Counted from the stretch's first letter, positions 45,463-57,651 are shown. The stretch: DNA of 64,000 nt from Xenopus tropicalis (GCF_000004195.4 NC_030678.2:157521547-157585546); one strand, 5' to 3'. Translations and numbers: made by a program. Notes: generated by a model not told the origin, from the letters alone.

Positions 45463-46094
45463 TGGCTATGGCATATCTATACTGTATATAGTATATACAG
45501 CTGAAGAAGGTGTGTTGTCCTGATGTTTAGTATTGCTCGTCACTTTGTGGAAATGAGGCTGGCAAAGGTTCTGCTATTGATTGTTATTTTATGGCCGGTG
45601 TGTTTATTTCAACAGGACTCATTGTATAAATAGTTTTTGTACTTCTAGCTTATTATGAAGTGGTGAATATCTAAACAGTTTTCTTAGTAACATTTGATGT
45701 TTGTAATAGGAATTTCTATACAACATTAATCTTTGTCACGTAAAAGACACTTTCTTTCAGCAATACTGCTATTGTGTAACGTGCCCTTACACACATGAAA
45801 TGTGTTATTCCCATGACATCAACGTGATTTGTTTAATTATCTTAACTTTTGTCTGGTTTACATGGGTGGCAATTTATGTTATCGCTACTAATATTTACTA
45901 TAGAAATTCTAGGCACATGCATTTTTGGTAGTAAGTTCTTTTTTTTTATTTTAGTCAACCCCCAGCCCCAACAGCCTCCTGTATCTATCTATTATAATGT
46001 AACTGCCTTCTCCATCTGCAGTCATCACACTGTGCACAAGCAATGAGGGGTTAAATTTTGTTTTTATTCTCATTATTTTATTTCTTTGTATTTG
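45463..46094. other. Intronic DNA, unassigned
   Basis: CTGAAGAAGG at 45501 followed by TGTTTAGTATTGC could be an extremely decayed hammerhead-like remnant. No exon. Confidence 0.35.
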
Positions 46095-46252
46095 ATCCTA
46101 AGGTATAATGAACCTTTTGTAAGCCAAAACAATCCTATTGGGTTTATTTAATATTTTAAATAATTTTGTAGTAGACTTTAAGGTATTGAGATCCAAATTA
46201 CGGAAGGATCCCTTTTCTGGAAAACCCCAGGTCCCGAGCATTCTAGGTAGGA
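46095..46252. mobile_element. CAGGTAT-family MITE, partial
   Basis: A partial single unit (CAATCCTATTGGGTTTATTT) and the right segment (TACGGAAGGATCCC, CCCCAGGTCCCGAGCATTCT) are present; both termini are lost. Confidence 0.65.
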
Positions 46253-47423
46253 TAGTTGTAGTAAGGAGCCATACAAAAATGAGATCATATGGAAGAAAGA
46301 ATCTGCAAACTAAGCAATATATTTGAAAATAACTATGCATTCAACTATTAATATTTCCATTAGGAAATTTTTTGAAATAGGAAATTCACAAAAACAATAA
46401 ATCCTTAAATACCTTTTTGTTTTTCTAGATGATGGCACTTAGGAAAGTGTCTCCTAGCACGGTAGACTTTAAACTGCCCCTATTTTTCATTTTGTTTTGA
46501 CTATAATAGTTTTCACATCTGAAACCCGTTTTTACACCTACTCTAGCGCCTTGTGTGAGACACCTCTGGGGTTAAACGCAGTGCAGCCATTCTCCCATTG
46601 AAGATCCAATTTCTAAGAATGTTTCTGAATGATCCCATGAATTTAATAGCATTTTGTGCCCACTGATCTGAAACTGATAATAAAAGCCCTCGCAGGCAGC
46701 AATCAGCAGTGTTTCTTTCCACTCTGATTGTGTTTCTGATACCGCTTTAGACATTGTGGGCCAGCCAAAATCCTACAATCTTTGATTTAAAGTGTTGAAG
46801 AAATATAACAAGCTATGCTGAAATATAAACAGAAAAACACACTCTGGTAAATAGAAAGCATATATGAATTCTTAAATGCGGTGATTAAAGGGCATGTGAA
46901 GCTATTTAAATTAATTGCAGCTTTTGGGTTTTCTTATGTGTTAAATTGCAGCTCGAAATGAAAAGGAACTGAATTTGTTTGTAGAAGCCAATTCATCACT
47001 TAGCGTGGTCTTAGGTCAATGAGGGCAGCTCATAGCATACTGTATTTGTCACTTCATATATTCACATATATGTATCTGTGTGGCTTTGTGTATTTAATAT
47101 GTATATGTGTGTGTACTGACAGATGGTGTGCATTGTGATATTGCAGATCTCCTATGATTTACAGGCAAAATCTAATCTACCTATATATACATAAACACAA
47201 CTACATTTTGAAAATAAATCTATGCTGAAATCTGTATTTAGAGCCACCTTTTTAAATCTACCAGTAAATTAACCAAAATATTTGACTATGTATTTCCTAT
47301 AGTATATTTAAATGTATCCCCAGCCTATTATAAAGGAAGTGGCTCACAGGGTGTTTTGTCAACCGTGCAATGTTTCAGAACTCGAGTGAGCCCTAACATT
47401 CTAGGGTGGATAGGTGAAATAGG
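46253..47423. other. Intronic DNA, unassigned
   Basis: Nothing recognised. Confidence 0.4.
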
Positions 47424-47605
47424 TAGAGATGCACCCAATCCCGGATTCGGCCGGATCAAGGCTCCCCCTAATTTGCCTAATTAGCATCCGGAAAGGGTTA
47501 AGTGGTCAGGGGAAACAATTTTCACCATGTGTGATTTTTAACCCCTTTTGATCCTATTACCACATGTTAATTAGGATTCTGTTCAGGATTCGGCCGAATC
47601 CTTCA
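47424..47605. mobile_element. GATGCACC-type MITE fragment
   Basis: AGAGATGCACCCAATCCCGG, ATTCGGCCGGATC on the left is mirrored by GATTCGGCCGAATCCTTC on the right (47588-47605). The interior is AT-rich. Outer end and target duplication not found. Confidence 0.45.
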
Positions 47606-47659
47606 GAGTGGGTTTGGGGGGTCCCTAGAAATTAGAGAAATGAAGATCAGAGAAGTTTT

Positions 47660-48032
<373 letters not shown>

Positions 48033-48036
48033 ATAT

Positions 48037-48291
48037 ATGACTGACAAGGTACGGGGACATGTGCGTCAGTACTTGGAGCAGAATGTGCCCAAACTACTTA
48101 TGATGAAAGATGCACTAAGGAGACTAACAAAAAGAGAGTTGTTGTCTGCTAAGCCAATAATTTTTGGTAATGTATATATATTGAAAAAAAATGCTTGTTT
48201 AGTGGAGAGAAAGGCATATGCAAATTTTATTAAGAAGGTAAATCCCCCCTTCAGTGAATTGCCACATTTATCAAAGAAGGTTGCTGTGTGA
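48037..48291 (+). other. Unassigned 84-codon open frame
   Basis: Begins [17 protein letters not shown] and is mixed, charged and free of low complexity, which makes it the most protein-like unexplained frame in the window. It is followed at 48288-48293 by GTGAGT, a possible donor, but the upstream flank is an AT microsatellite with no acceptor. No domain recognised. It could be a decayed transposon-protein fragment or chance. Confidence 0.2.
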
Positions 48292-48549
48292 GTTTATCAA
48301 AATGCAGTGAGAGGATTCATACAGTTAATTTATGTGCTGGAATGCCAACACTAAAAGGTTTAGAAAAATGTAACCAGTAATAAATCGCCTTCTTAATACC
48401 CACAGTATCCACATGGTGCTTTCCACTTATAACTTCTGCTACCCCACAGGAGTTTCTATTGTATCATACATTAAGTGCAAAGTACCTCTGCAAATCTGTT
48501 GCCTTTTGTCTATATGACAAAACATTTCCCAGATTTCCAGGTTTAGAAG

Positions 48550-48805
48550 CCCCGTGGCTCGGTTTGTAACACTTCTGCCTTGTATTGGGGTCTTGAATTT
48601 GGTTATGACTTTGATGAGCTTGTGTCTGCATGGGATTCCTCCCATAGTCTAAAAACATACATACATTCATTGGCTCCTGATTAAATTGCCCTTAGTGTTT
48701 GTGAATGTGATAGGGACCTTAGGTTATATATTCTATTGAAATGATGTGAATCATGTATCATTTCTGTAAAGTGCTGTGTAAATGTGTCTGCGCTAAATAA
48801 ATACC
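48550..48805 (+). mobile_element. tRNA-derived SINE
   Basis: The head CCGTGGCTCGGTTTGTAACA, CTTCTGCCTT...GGGTCTTGAATTT has the spacing of tRNA promoter boxes A and B. The central part CTCCCATAGTCTAAAAACAT, then TTGGCTCCTGATTAAATTGC is the conserved SINE core I associate with vertebrate V-type tRNA SINEs. The tail GTGATAGGGACCTTAG...GTAAAGTGCTG...GCGCTAAATAAATA is shared with 25205-25735 and 37395-37600. Not a functional tRNA. Confidence 0.8.
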
Positions 48806-50282
48806 GGGATATTAAGGGGACACATCTGTGTCCTAGTTTACCAGCTAGCTATCTCATGTATGCAGTACTCCCCCCTCTGTTTTTTGATGAACTTCATGTA
48901 CCACTTAATTAAGCTTAGTAATAGAATATAATTGCATTCTTGCAAGTTAAAAAGCACATTATCTTAGTATGTATGACCTCACTTTTAATTTCCACATTTG
49001 TCAAATATGCTTAATTTGTGCCCTCATACTCCGGTTTAATTCTTTTTAAGGAAAGCATATGTTTTTGGTAATGTGAGATGTTTGTGGAGTTCAGACTGTT
49101 TCTAATGGTAAGCCTATAATGTTTCCCATCTGTATGGCTATGAGGATGAATGGATGAGTATCAGGCATTTTAGACTAAGCATGTCAACTAAATGATTCAG
49201 TAAAAACAACTTAACCCCATTGTCATTTAGAATGTCAAGTCAATTTATTTCCAATTGGCATAGTGATCGCGTGAAACTAGGATTGTACTTCTAAATGCTG
49301 GAAATCTGAATTCATAAAAGGAAATTTTAGGATGTAGAAAGTGTTGAATTCAGAAAAATCTTCTACATTGTTTAAAAAATGTTTTGCCTAAAATATATCT
49401 ACTAAATCAGTTTAGCTTTTGGATCTCTTGTTAAATTTGAATGAAATTTATTTTTTAAAATCACCCTGATCTTATAGGACATAATGATTGTTGCTTCAAA
49501 AATGACACCTTTTATTTGAGCTCTTTATGTATTCTTTCAGGTGAGTGGCTGTGTAATAGTGAATGGTGGGCATGTACTAATGGTTCTTTGTCAGGACAGT
49601 AGTGCACAGTGTGCAGGCCCAGACTGGCAATCTCTGCATTCTGACAATTGCCAGATCGGCTAGATGCCATAGACAGTCACAATTTATTGCGCTGGTAAGA
49701 GGCTGTTTGGGCCTCTGTGTACTTGAAATGCCAGGGCCTTTTTTGAATCCTGGTCCAGGCCTGGATGTGGGTGTCAAATCACAGTTCTTAGTTCACACAG
49801 GGAAAGATAAACTGTCGTTCCCTGTCAAGTCCACTAAGCAGCTGGCTTCCCACTGACAAGTGGATTGGCCAGCATCCTGTAATGCAAATTGTTGAGCACC
49901 ACCGGTTGTTCTGATCAGTCTGGGAAAGTGGCCAGGGAAGTTTAAATGGCTGGCTGGTACTAGCAAGGTTTTTGGCACAGGCATGGCCCTAAAGGTCTGT
50001 AGCATGCTCTGAACTGCTTAGGATGCTTAGGGACCAAATTAAAATACACACTATATATAGAATATATTCATAGAAATACACTGATAATTAGTAATTAATT
50101 CAGATGCACACTGCATGGTAGAAACCAATGCATACCACATCATAATGTAATATTCAGCTCCGTAGCAGCAGCTTCTGTGACAGCTGAACCTCATTTTCTC
50201 CTTGATGGTTTCTAACAGCCCATAAACTTAGCTTCCCAGCGGCTGCCTGAAGCATAGTGAGCATGTGCAATGTCACTCAAAG
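48806..50282. other. Intronic DNA, unassigned
   Basis: No exon or repeat boundary found. 49602-49856 and 49577-49777 are overlapping short frames without domains. Confidence 0.4.
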
Positions 50283-50750
50283 GATGTCCCAACAAGATCC
50301 AAGATGGTGGGCTTATTTGAGAAAATGTATAGGTCTTAATCATTACAAGATGCCCCAACAAGATCCAAGATGGTGGGCTTATTTGAGAAAATGTATAGGT
50401 CTTGATCATTACAAGATGGTCCAACAAGATCCAAGATGGTGGACTTATTTGAGAAAATATATGGGTCTTGATCATTACAAGATGGCCCAACAAGATCCAA
50501 CATGGTTGGCTTATTTGAGAAAATGTATAGGTCTTGATCATTACAAGATGGCCCAAAAGATCCAAGATGGTGGGTTTATTTGAGAAAATGTATAGGTCTT
50601 GATCATTACAAGATGGCCCAACAAGATCCAAGGTGGTGGGCTTATTTGAGAAAATGTATGGGTCTTGATCATTACAAGATGACCCAACAAGATCCAAGAT
50701 GTTGGGCTTATTTGAGAAAATGTATAAATCTCTATCATTACTTTTATACA
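50283..50750. repeat. 66-bp minisatellite, about seven units
   Basis: The unit is AACAAGATCCAAGATGGTGG, GCTTATTTGAGAAAATGTAT, AGGTCTTGATCATTACAAGA, TGGCCC. Units start at 50291, 50357, 50423, about 50489, 50553, 50619 and 50685; one unit lacks about two bases. Because 66 is divisible by three, open frames persist on both strands (108 codons plus, 161 minus); these are artefacts of the period. Confidence 0.95.
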
Positions 50751-51489
50751 GCTGCTGAAGCTTTCTAATGGTACAGAATACAGAATATAAAATACAGCAT
50801 TTGTAGTCCTATTCATTTTAAGATTTAGTTTCTCTTTAAAGATTGTCCTTGGGATTAGAATACATGTTGCTTTTGGAAATTAAAAAATGTGTGTTTAGAA
50901 TATAACATTTGGACTGTAAATGTTAATTTCCTCATGAAATTCTTAATGTTGTTGTGCAGAAGGTATTGATGTTACACTCTCCCTTTGCACACTCTCTTCT
51001 TTAATCAGTCAAGACTGAAAACAAAACAAGGGAGTGTATGAAATTTGTTAGACCAATTTAAAATGCTTGGTTGACTGTACCTGTTCAGGTTACGTGGGGC
51101 CAAGAGTTAACCTGGAGTAGATACAATCGCACTCACTGTGACTTTTTACTTGCAACTGTTACACAACACTTAAACCAACAAAACATTCTCGGTAAATACA
51201 AAGACATCCTAATGGTTTAGGTTTATTTGATACTTCTAATTCAGTGTAATGTAGAATGCTAGGTAGCTGCATACAAAACATGGTATAGTACTATGAGATC
51301 TTTATTGTATCTCAAATATCATGTATTATGTTCCGGTAACTGCAGGACAGACATATGTTTTTCTTGGATTCATTTTTCTAAAACACAAGCACAATTCTAA
51401 TTCCCAGAATTAGGATTTTTCCCAAAGATTATATTTATTTAGAATAGCTAGAAAATTTATTTATTAAGGCAAACTCCTAAAAACATGTA
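50751..51489. other. Intronic DNA, unassigned
   Basis: Nothing recognised. Confidence 0.4.
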
Positions 51490-51726
51490 TACAGGTGTGG
51501 CATCTGTTATCTAGAAACCTGTTATCTAGAAAGCTCAATTAGAGGAAGGCCGTCCTTCATAGACTCCATTTTAAGCAAATAAGAATGTTAAAAATGATTT
51601 CCTTTTTCTCTGTAACTAAAACAGTACCTTGTATTTGATCATAACAAAGGTGTAATTAATCCTTATTGGAGGCAAATCTTTCCTGTTGGGTTTATTTAAT
51701 GTTTAAATTATTTTTAGAAGACGTAA

Positions 51727-52463
51727 AGGTGTGGTTCACCTTTTAAAGAGATACTGATGATAGATTACATCTATCATAACATTGTCTTTGCATTTGTCCA
51801 ATGCTTTTTACAAAACCTATCTGATCCCCCATGTTCCTATGAGGGGGCGGCCATATTTGTGCTGCAGGAGGCCGTTACCATTAGAAGCTGTAACTGACAG
51901 GCTGAGAAGGGACAGTCAGGTCGGCAAAACAGTCCGGTTTAGGAACATAAAGTAACAATTACTTACAAAAGCAGCTCTATCAGCGAAAAATGATAAACAT
52001 GACCTATAGGTAACTTTTAATGTACATTAATATTTTGAAGAGTAGTTTTTAGTGTCAGTATCACAGTTCTAAGCAGCTTTTCAGTTGGTCCTTATAATTT
52101 TATTTTTTTATACTTTTTTTCTGACTCTTTCTAACCCTCAAATGGGGGTCACTGACCCCAGCAGCCCAAAAACGAGTGCTCTATGAGGGTGAGGCTACCA
52201 TTTTATTGTTAAGGCTACTTTTTATCACTTATTTTTCTGTTTTAGGTCCTCTTCTATAAATATATCAGTCATTCAAACCACTCCCTGGGCTGCTAAGGTT
52301 ATTCAAACCCAAGCAACCAGATAAAAATGCTAAAATTCAAACTGGAGAGTTGCTGAACAATGGGTGAAATAATTAAAAAACAAAACCGAAACCAATTGCA
52401 AATTGTCTTAGAATATTACTTTCTACTTCATACTAAAAGCGAACTCAAAGGCGAACAACCCCT
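51727..52463. mobile_element. T2-like element nested in 51492-52551
   Basis: The host sequence GACTTAAGTTATGG (seen intact at 22452) is split at its TTAA: GTAA on the left (51723-51726) and TTAA on the right (52464-52467). The ends are AGGTGTGGTTCACCTTT and, read inward, AGGGGTTGTTCGCCTTTG. Confidence 0.85.
51747..52016. mobile_element. Innermost TTAA MITE
   Basis: TTAA is at 51743-51746 and 52017-52020, inside TTCACCTTTTAA of the T2-like host. The left end is AGAGATACTGATGATAG; the right end read inward is AAGTTACCTATAGGTCATG. It occupies the same position in its host as 12271-13065 does in 12252-13388. Confidence 0.75.
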
Positions 52464-52553
52464 TTAAGTTATGGAGATCTGCATTATGGAAAGATCCCTT
52501 ATCCAGCAAGCCCCAGGTCCCAAGCATTCTGCGTAACAGGTCCCTTACCTATA

Positions 52554-53090
52554 CACAGTTTTGTGTCAAACCATATTCAAATCTCTTATTAGTCACAACA
52601 AGGAACTGTATCAGAGAAAGTCTTCACAAAAAAGACATTTTTTATTTTTCCTTTTGTTACAGCCCCACAAAGCCCAATAGTGATATTTGTCTGAAACTGG
52701 GAATTGTGCAAATAGTATCTATATCAAATGTCCTCTGTGCCATTAAAGCTGAACACAGCATCAGCTTTAAATTTACCACTGAAATCACACCCTGGATGAT
52801 TAACATACAGGCATTGTCATGTCACTGCTGAGAATAGACTATAGGTTAGTTGGATTGGTATCTGGAACACCAAGTTAATATAGGCTCACATTCATCATAT
52901 GGGTTTATTTGTCTTACAACATTAGAGACGCGCTGTACATGTTCGGCTGAAATGATGGCTGTGATATTTTTACAAGTTATTAGTCAGAAAACTTTTGTCT
53001 ACACATATTTTTTCCATACTTTGGGAATATAAAGGTGCTTCTCTATTAATAATCTGTTACTTATTACTCATTATTTCAGATTTTATCATT
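52554..53090. other. Intronic DNA, unassigned
   Basis: Nothing recognised. Confidence 0.4.
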
Positions 53091-53520
53091 TATAGAAGAA
53101 GTAAACCTTTTTTTTCTATCTTTAAAATTACTCTAAACAACTCCCAGAATAGCATACCTTAGTCTCTGCATTCAGTTTGATTTGATTTCTGATTTATAAG
53201 TTGAAATCTCTGGCTCCTTTCCTCTTCTTCCTCATACAGCATGAAGCCCCGCCCCTCTTCCTGTTCAGCTCTCCTCATCTCTCTGACTATCCTGTAGTCC
53301 AGCGCTTCTCAACCTGTGGGTCGGGACCCCTTTGGGGGTCGAACGACCCTTTCACAGGGGTCACCTAAGACCATAGGAAAACACATAATTCTGATGGTCT
53401 TAGGAATAATTTTATGATTGGGGGTCACCACAACGTGAGGAACTGTATTAAAGGGTCACGGCATTAGGAAGGTTAAGAACCACTGCTGTAGTCAACGAGG
53501 AGAGCCTCTGCTTTATGCTG
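53091..53520. repeat. Second copy of the 24.6-kb fold-back arm, split by SPIN
   Basis: AAGTAAACCTTTTTTTTCTA, TCTTTAAAATTACTC, TTATAAGTTGAAATC and GAAGCCCCGCCCCTCTTCCT match the left arm of 24551-25175. The opposing arm is largely missing. The SPIN-like element at 53300-53485 is inserted near its end. Confidence 0.75.
53300..53485. mobile_element. SPIN-like hAT MITE, 186 bp
   Basis: The ends are CAGCGCTTCTCAACCTGTGG and AAGGTTAAGAACCACTG. A perfect 8-bp duplication CTGTAGTC lies at 53292-53299 and 53486-53493. The interior has TTTGGGGGTCGAACGACCCT, CACAGGGGTCACCTAAGACC and TGAGGAACTGTATTAAAGGG, which I recognise as the non-autonomous SPIN family. SPIN is a hAT transposon known for horizontal spread among tetrapods, including Xenopus. 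Confidence 0.9.
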
Positions 53521-53694
53521 CGCTTTAGCTTTCGGATTTTACCTTCAGATCATATTCCACTAACAAACTGAATTTAGTTCAGTTCAGGATCTGTTGTAGC
53601 TTTTACAACAGTTGCCTTTTTACTTAATAATGAAAATTGTTTTTTTTTAACACGTTGAGGGCAATGTTGGTGGTTTAAAATGATTTGGACATTG
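53521..53694. other. Intronic DNA, unassigned
   Basis: Nothing recognised. Confidence 0.4.
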
Positions 53695-53800
53695 GAACTG
53701 AACCCCCTGAAGAAGGGGCTGTTCCCCAAAAGCTTGTGCCACATCTTTCAGCAATAAATGTATTAAAGGCATTTGCTGATATGCTGGTATGCTTCTTCCC
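53695..53800 (+). mobile_element. Possible Penelope-like fragment with hammerhead-like core
   Basis: CTGAAGA (53707-53713) is followed by the stem GGGG/CCCC (53715-53718 and 53724-53727), AAAAGC in place of GAAAC, and then CAATAAATG (53752-53760). The motif order equals that at 21182-21286 and 24016-24062. Ends and target duplication not determined. Confidence 0.4.
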
Positions 53801-54010
53801 TGTATGGAGATCTTACAACTGAACAATGGGCAAATGTCATTGTTAACGGCGAAAATTTTGAAAATCTGCCTGATCAATTTTCTGGCTGATATTGGATGAA
53901 AGATCACTAGATGTACGATTCTTCAGTGCCCACTAACCTTACGAATAATTTGATGTTTTTGCCATATTTCACTGAAATTGTTTAAGTAGAGAAAAATCAC
54001 TATGTGTATG
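53801..54010. mobile_element. Decayed GGTGGCCATACA-family MITE, right part
   Basis: It ends CTATGTGTATGGCCAGCTTT, like 12465-12935. GATCAATTTTCTGGCTGATA is in the expected place for this family. Left end missing. Confidence 0.4.
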
Positions 54011-54890
54011 GCCAGCTTTACTGGCTCCTGTCCCAGCTGACAATTATTGGACAGTGTGTGTTGCCAAAACAATGTCTTTCCCTCCTACAATATAGCTGGT
54101 CAGTCTCTGCCATACATTGGTTGGGCTAGCTGGAAAATATCAGGTGGTGAATGCACTTCTCTTCCAACATGACTGCACAAGATTGGTATTGTCCTAACTC
54201 CACTGGCAGATATTATGTTTCCATAAATTGGTATTATAGTGGATTTTTAATAAATAGAATTTTATCCAATAAAGTTCTTTGGTCTCTTTTCTGTTTGTAA
54301 AGAGGGGCTTTGTCTTGGCCCATACAATATACAAATGTAGCTATGTAACACATTGTGATAGAGTAATACACATTTTTCAGTTAGTAAAACCTGTACCAAT
54401 ACACACTAACCAGTCTCGACCTTCCTCCCCAACAAAATCCAATTTCAGTTTAGTGCTGACCTGGAGATGTGCTTTCTACTAACAAGAGATCCCAATGCAG
54501 CCTCAGTGTGTGAGTTATTGTCTGTGTTCAGGCTTGTAATTATGTGTCCTAATTTTCCTGTTTGATCCTTTAAAGTAAAAGGAAATAAAAAGCCTTGGAA
54601 TAAACGGTTTTATAAAAAATGGATTTAATTAGGGGGTATTGTGCTAGAGACATTGAGAACTTCACAATTAGACACGCAATTAGACATTGAGAAGAAATAC
54701 TTAAGTGCTTGGAGTTTGTTACAGTTGGAATGAGGTTCCTGTCCCAAAGAGCTTTCAATCTGTTAGAAAGTATGAGTAAAACAAGGGCAATTCTATGTTT
54801 ATCAGAACTTTCTAGCATGTGTCACTTTTAACATAAAAATTGTAGGCACCTGTACATTGATATTTCAATGATATTTTATTTTACAACCAT
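54011..54890. other. Intronic DNA, unassigned
   Basis: GAGGTTCCTGTCCCAAAGAG near 54730 resembles the SINE-tail unit. Nothing else recognised. Confidence 0.4.
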
Positions 54891-54892
54891 TA

Positions 54893-55181
54893 TAGGTATG
54901 AGACCTGTTATCCAAAATGCTTGGGACCTGGTACTTACTGGATAAGGGGTCTTTTTCAATTTGGATTTCCATAACTTAAATCTACTTAAAAATAATTTAA
55001 ACATTAAATAAACGCAATAAGATTGTTTTGCTTCCAATAAAGATTCATTGTGTCTTAGTTGGGATTGAATACAAGCTACTGTTTTATGAATACAGAGATT
55101 TGTTTATTTGTTTAAAATGAAGTCTATTGGAAATGTCCTTCCCATAAGTCGGAGCTTTCTGAATAATGGATCTCATACCTT
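54893..55181. mobile_element. CAGGTAT-family MITE, single-unit copy
   Basis: The ends are TAGGTATGAGACCTGTTATC and GGATCTCATACCTT (one base changed in each CAGG/CCTG), with TA on both sides (54891-54892 and 55182-55183). It is in reverse orientation relative to the 32.8-kb copy, 289 bp, with one internal unit. This shows the unexpanded state of the family. Confidence 0.85.
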
Positions 55182-55183
55182 TA

Positions 55184-57084
55184 CATGGTGAATAACACGG
55201 ATTTAGGCAAGTTAAATCTTGATCATATTGCTTTTAGCAATAGATTGTGACTAGCAACTTTTTGATTCTTAGCCTCTATTCCTCCATATGGTATTTGTCG
55301 CTCCTGGGTGACTCCTCATATTCTTATATTTTTACAATAGATGAGATACTTTCTTCTATTCAAAGTTTTATCTGCATCTGTGGTATTCTTTGTAGGCTAT
55401 TTAAGCCAACAAGTGGCGTATCCTTATATTTACTGTGGACTTTAAGCATTTCCAAACCAAAACCTTTCCTTTTTGGTTCTATAAATCTTAATGTCCACCA
55501 TATGTTCTCAAAGCTACCCATCCTTCTGCTTTGTGTTGTAGCCTTAGGTGTGAACTTAAAGAACGAATAGTGTGAGCTGCGATGTGAATTCATATTATGG
55601 GATGACGGAGACCTGGCAGTGTTCACAATTACTCATGACGCTTGCATGTCGCTTTTGAAAAAAATCATATGCAAGAAATCTAATGAGCTGCCGCTGGTAG
55701 ATGTACCAACAGTAACTAACTTCTTAGAATATGCTGTGCAGTTTCTGTCATATTAAAACTTCATTGTTATAGCAGCCTAAGAGTCATATCGGCATAACTA
55801 GCAGTTGTCCAGTTCATCTTTCCTCTAAATATAATTTCTTTTTTATTAAAAGGCTTCTATACTTCCTCATGATGTACCTTTGTATGTTCCTATGCTCTTG
55901 CCTCATGTTTCAACCATATTTTGAGCTATGGAAAGCATGTCCAAATGATGAAATGGTCATGAGAACCCCCAGAAATGTCAAATTCTAACCAAAATCATAT
56001 TCTTTTTTCAAAGCCTAAGGCAATGACGCACGTAAAGCTTTTTGGACTGTGGGAAAAACTGTGCTCCCCACAGCAACAAATGTGGCAAAGGGGAATTGGT
56101 GGAAGTAAAACATTTGAGTAGCTAAATTTGCTGGAAATGCAATGGAAGTCATCTCACTATTTATTAAGTTATTCCAGTACTGCAATTAAAAAGGTATATC
56201 TGGGGCTTTGTTGCCCTTGGGGAGCACAGGTTTACTGCAGGTGAAAAAAGCCCTTAGTGTGTCCTTGCCCTTAGAAGGTTGTGCCCCCCCGCAAGCCCCC
56301 CCCCCCCCACAAGAAATGCATATGTACACTTTAATCATCCCAGAATTTACACAAGCTACTTAAGAAATTCAGTGTATAATGTTGGATTTCTCTAGACAAA
56401 TATTACATGTTATTCCTGCTCATTTACTGCTTTATAATAACAACCTGTAAAACTAAAACATGATGATGTGGTCGTAAATGAAGGTAAGAAATTACAGCCT
56501 TTGTTAAGTATGCCCTTTTAGAGGTATCCTTAAATATGTTTTTCAAGCTTCACTGATTCATTTTTACATAAAGCAATAAAGAAGCCAGAGAGTTGCACAT
56601 AGTTTGATGTAGTTGGTCTTTTAAGTTATCATCAGGTAAGTTCAAACAACGTTACAGGAGAGATCAAAATTTTCAGGGGTATGGCTAATAAAATAATGGC
56701 AGTCTCCAGGTCTGTAATTCTTTCATGGATTAGATACACGATATTTTTCTGGCACAGAGTTCAAAAACCTATCCCTTTACTATTTGTAATTTGACTGCAG
56801 TCATGCATAGGCTTGTTGACAGCTGTTTACTAGAAGTCTCTGAAGCTGGAAGGTAGACTGCCACCTTTATTGTTACACAGCAGGGTATCTGACCGCTGGC
56901 TTCAACAGCATTTTCTTTTTTCTTGGCATCTCTTATTTTAGCCATTGTTCAGAATTTTAACTTCTTGTGTACTGGTACAGCTCTTTACTTGTTAACGTTA
57001 ATGCCTCATAGGGTAAGCAGAGGCTGACAATCTGCTCATAGGCTTGGAAAATCTTCCAAATGCTGCTTCCCCCTGCAAACATTG
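55184..57084. other. Intronic DNA, unassigned
   Basis: It contains a C-run at 56284-56309. The frame 55247-55570 and its antisense have no domain. No exon identified. Confidence 0.4.
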
Positions 57085-57202
57085 AATCCACCCCGGTGCA
57101 GGCACACGCAAACGATATCCACTAACACATGCAAAGTCTCGTGTTAGTTGGCCAATATCAGCTGCGTGTGTCTGTACCCGCCTCGTGGGGCCTTACCCTT
57201 AG
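57085..57202. mobile_element. Fold-back MITE fragment
   Basis: GGTGCAGGCACACGCAAACG, GTGTTAGTTGGCCAATATCA and CTGCGTGTGTCTGTACCC form a decayed palindrome similar to 10179-10312. The right end GTGGGGCCTTACCCTTAG resembles the 3921-4196 terminus. Confidence 0.55.
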
Positions 57203-57360
57203 GTTGTTAGTGCGATAATTGTTTGTTGTTACCGAGGCTGATAAGCTTGTATAAAACTGTGCTGTTGCACATGTATTTAGAAATTAATCACTTTTTGTAA
57301 TGAATTTGAATTCTAGTAGTGATATAGGACCAGATTCAATTCAGTGACCATTCAGTGCCA

Positions 57361-57651
57361 TTAGTCGCTGTGACTGTCTGTCTTTTTCAGAATAGTTTGG
57401 CATAGATGAAATCTGGGCAAGCTCAAGTTTAACCCATAACGTCAGTACAAGTAAATGTGGTCTTGAAGAAACCCATGATTCATTGGCAGGCAAAGTGTTT
57501 AACAGAATTTGCTCATTGTTAATTCTAATTCAGTGGGCTTCTCTAGAAAAGGAAGAACTATAACTAAGGTTAAGATATGTTAGGACGAAGACAGGCAGGG
57601 CAATAAGTCGCTGCCGTTAGTCGCTGTGACTAATGGCCGTCTTTTTCAGAA
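57361..57651. repeat. Direct repeat flanking about 225 bp
   Basis: TTAGTCGCTGTGACTGTCTG, TCTTTTTCAGAA (57361-57392) recurs with a small insertion at 57618-57651, directly before the LINE fragment. This may be a local duplication or a boundary of the insertion. Confidence 0.6.

Larger units (their letters stand above)
51492..52551. mobile_element. CAGGTAT-family MITE, outermost of three nested elements
   Basis: TA (51490-51491) is followed by CAGGTGTGGCATCTGTTATC. The right end CAGGTCCCTTACCTA (last G changed) is followed by TA. It has one internal unit only (CAGTACCTTGTATTTGATCA, TGTTGGGTTTATTTAATGT). It is interrupted at 51727-52463. Confidence 0.8.

Noticed and set aside
48550..48640. Possible tRNA gene
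   Set aside because: Box A and B-like sequences are the head of a SINE; no tRNA cloverleaf or terminator was seen, and the SINE core and tail follow.
50212..50697. 161-codon minus-strand frame
   Set aside because: It translates a 66-bp minisatellite; the period is divisible by three, so stops are absent by repetition.
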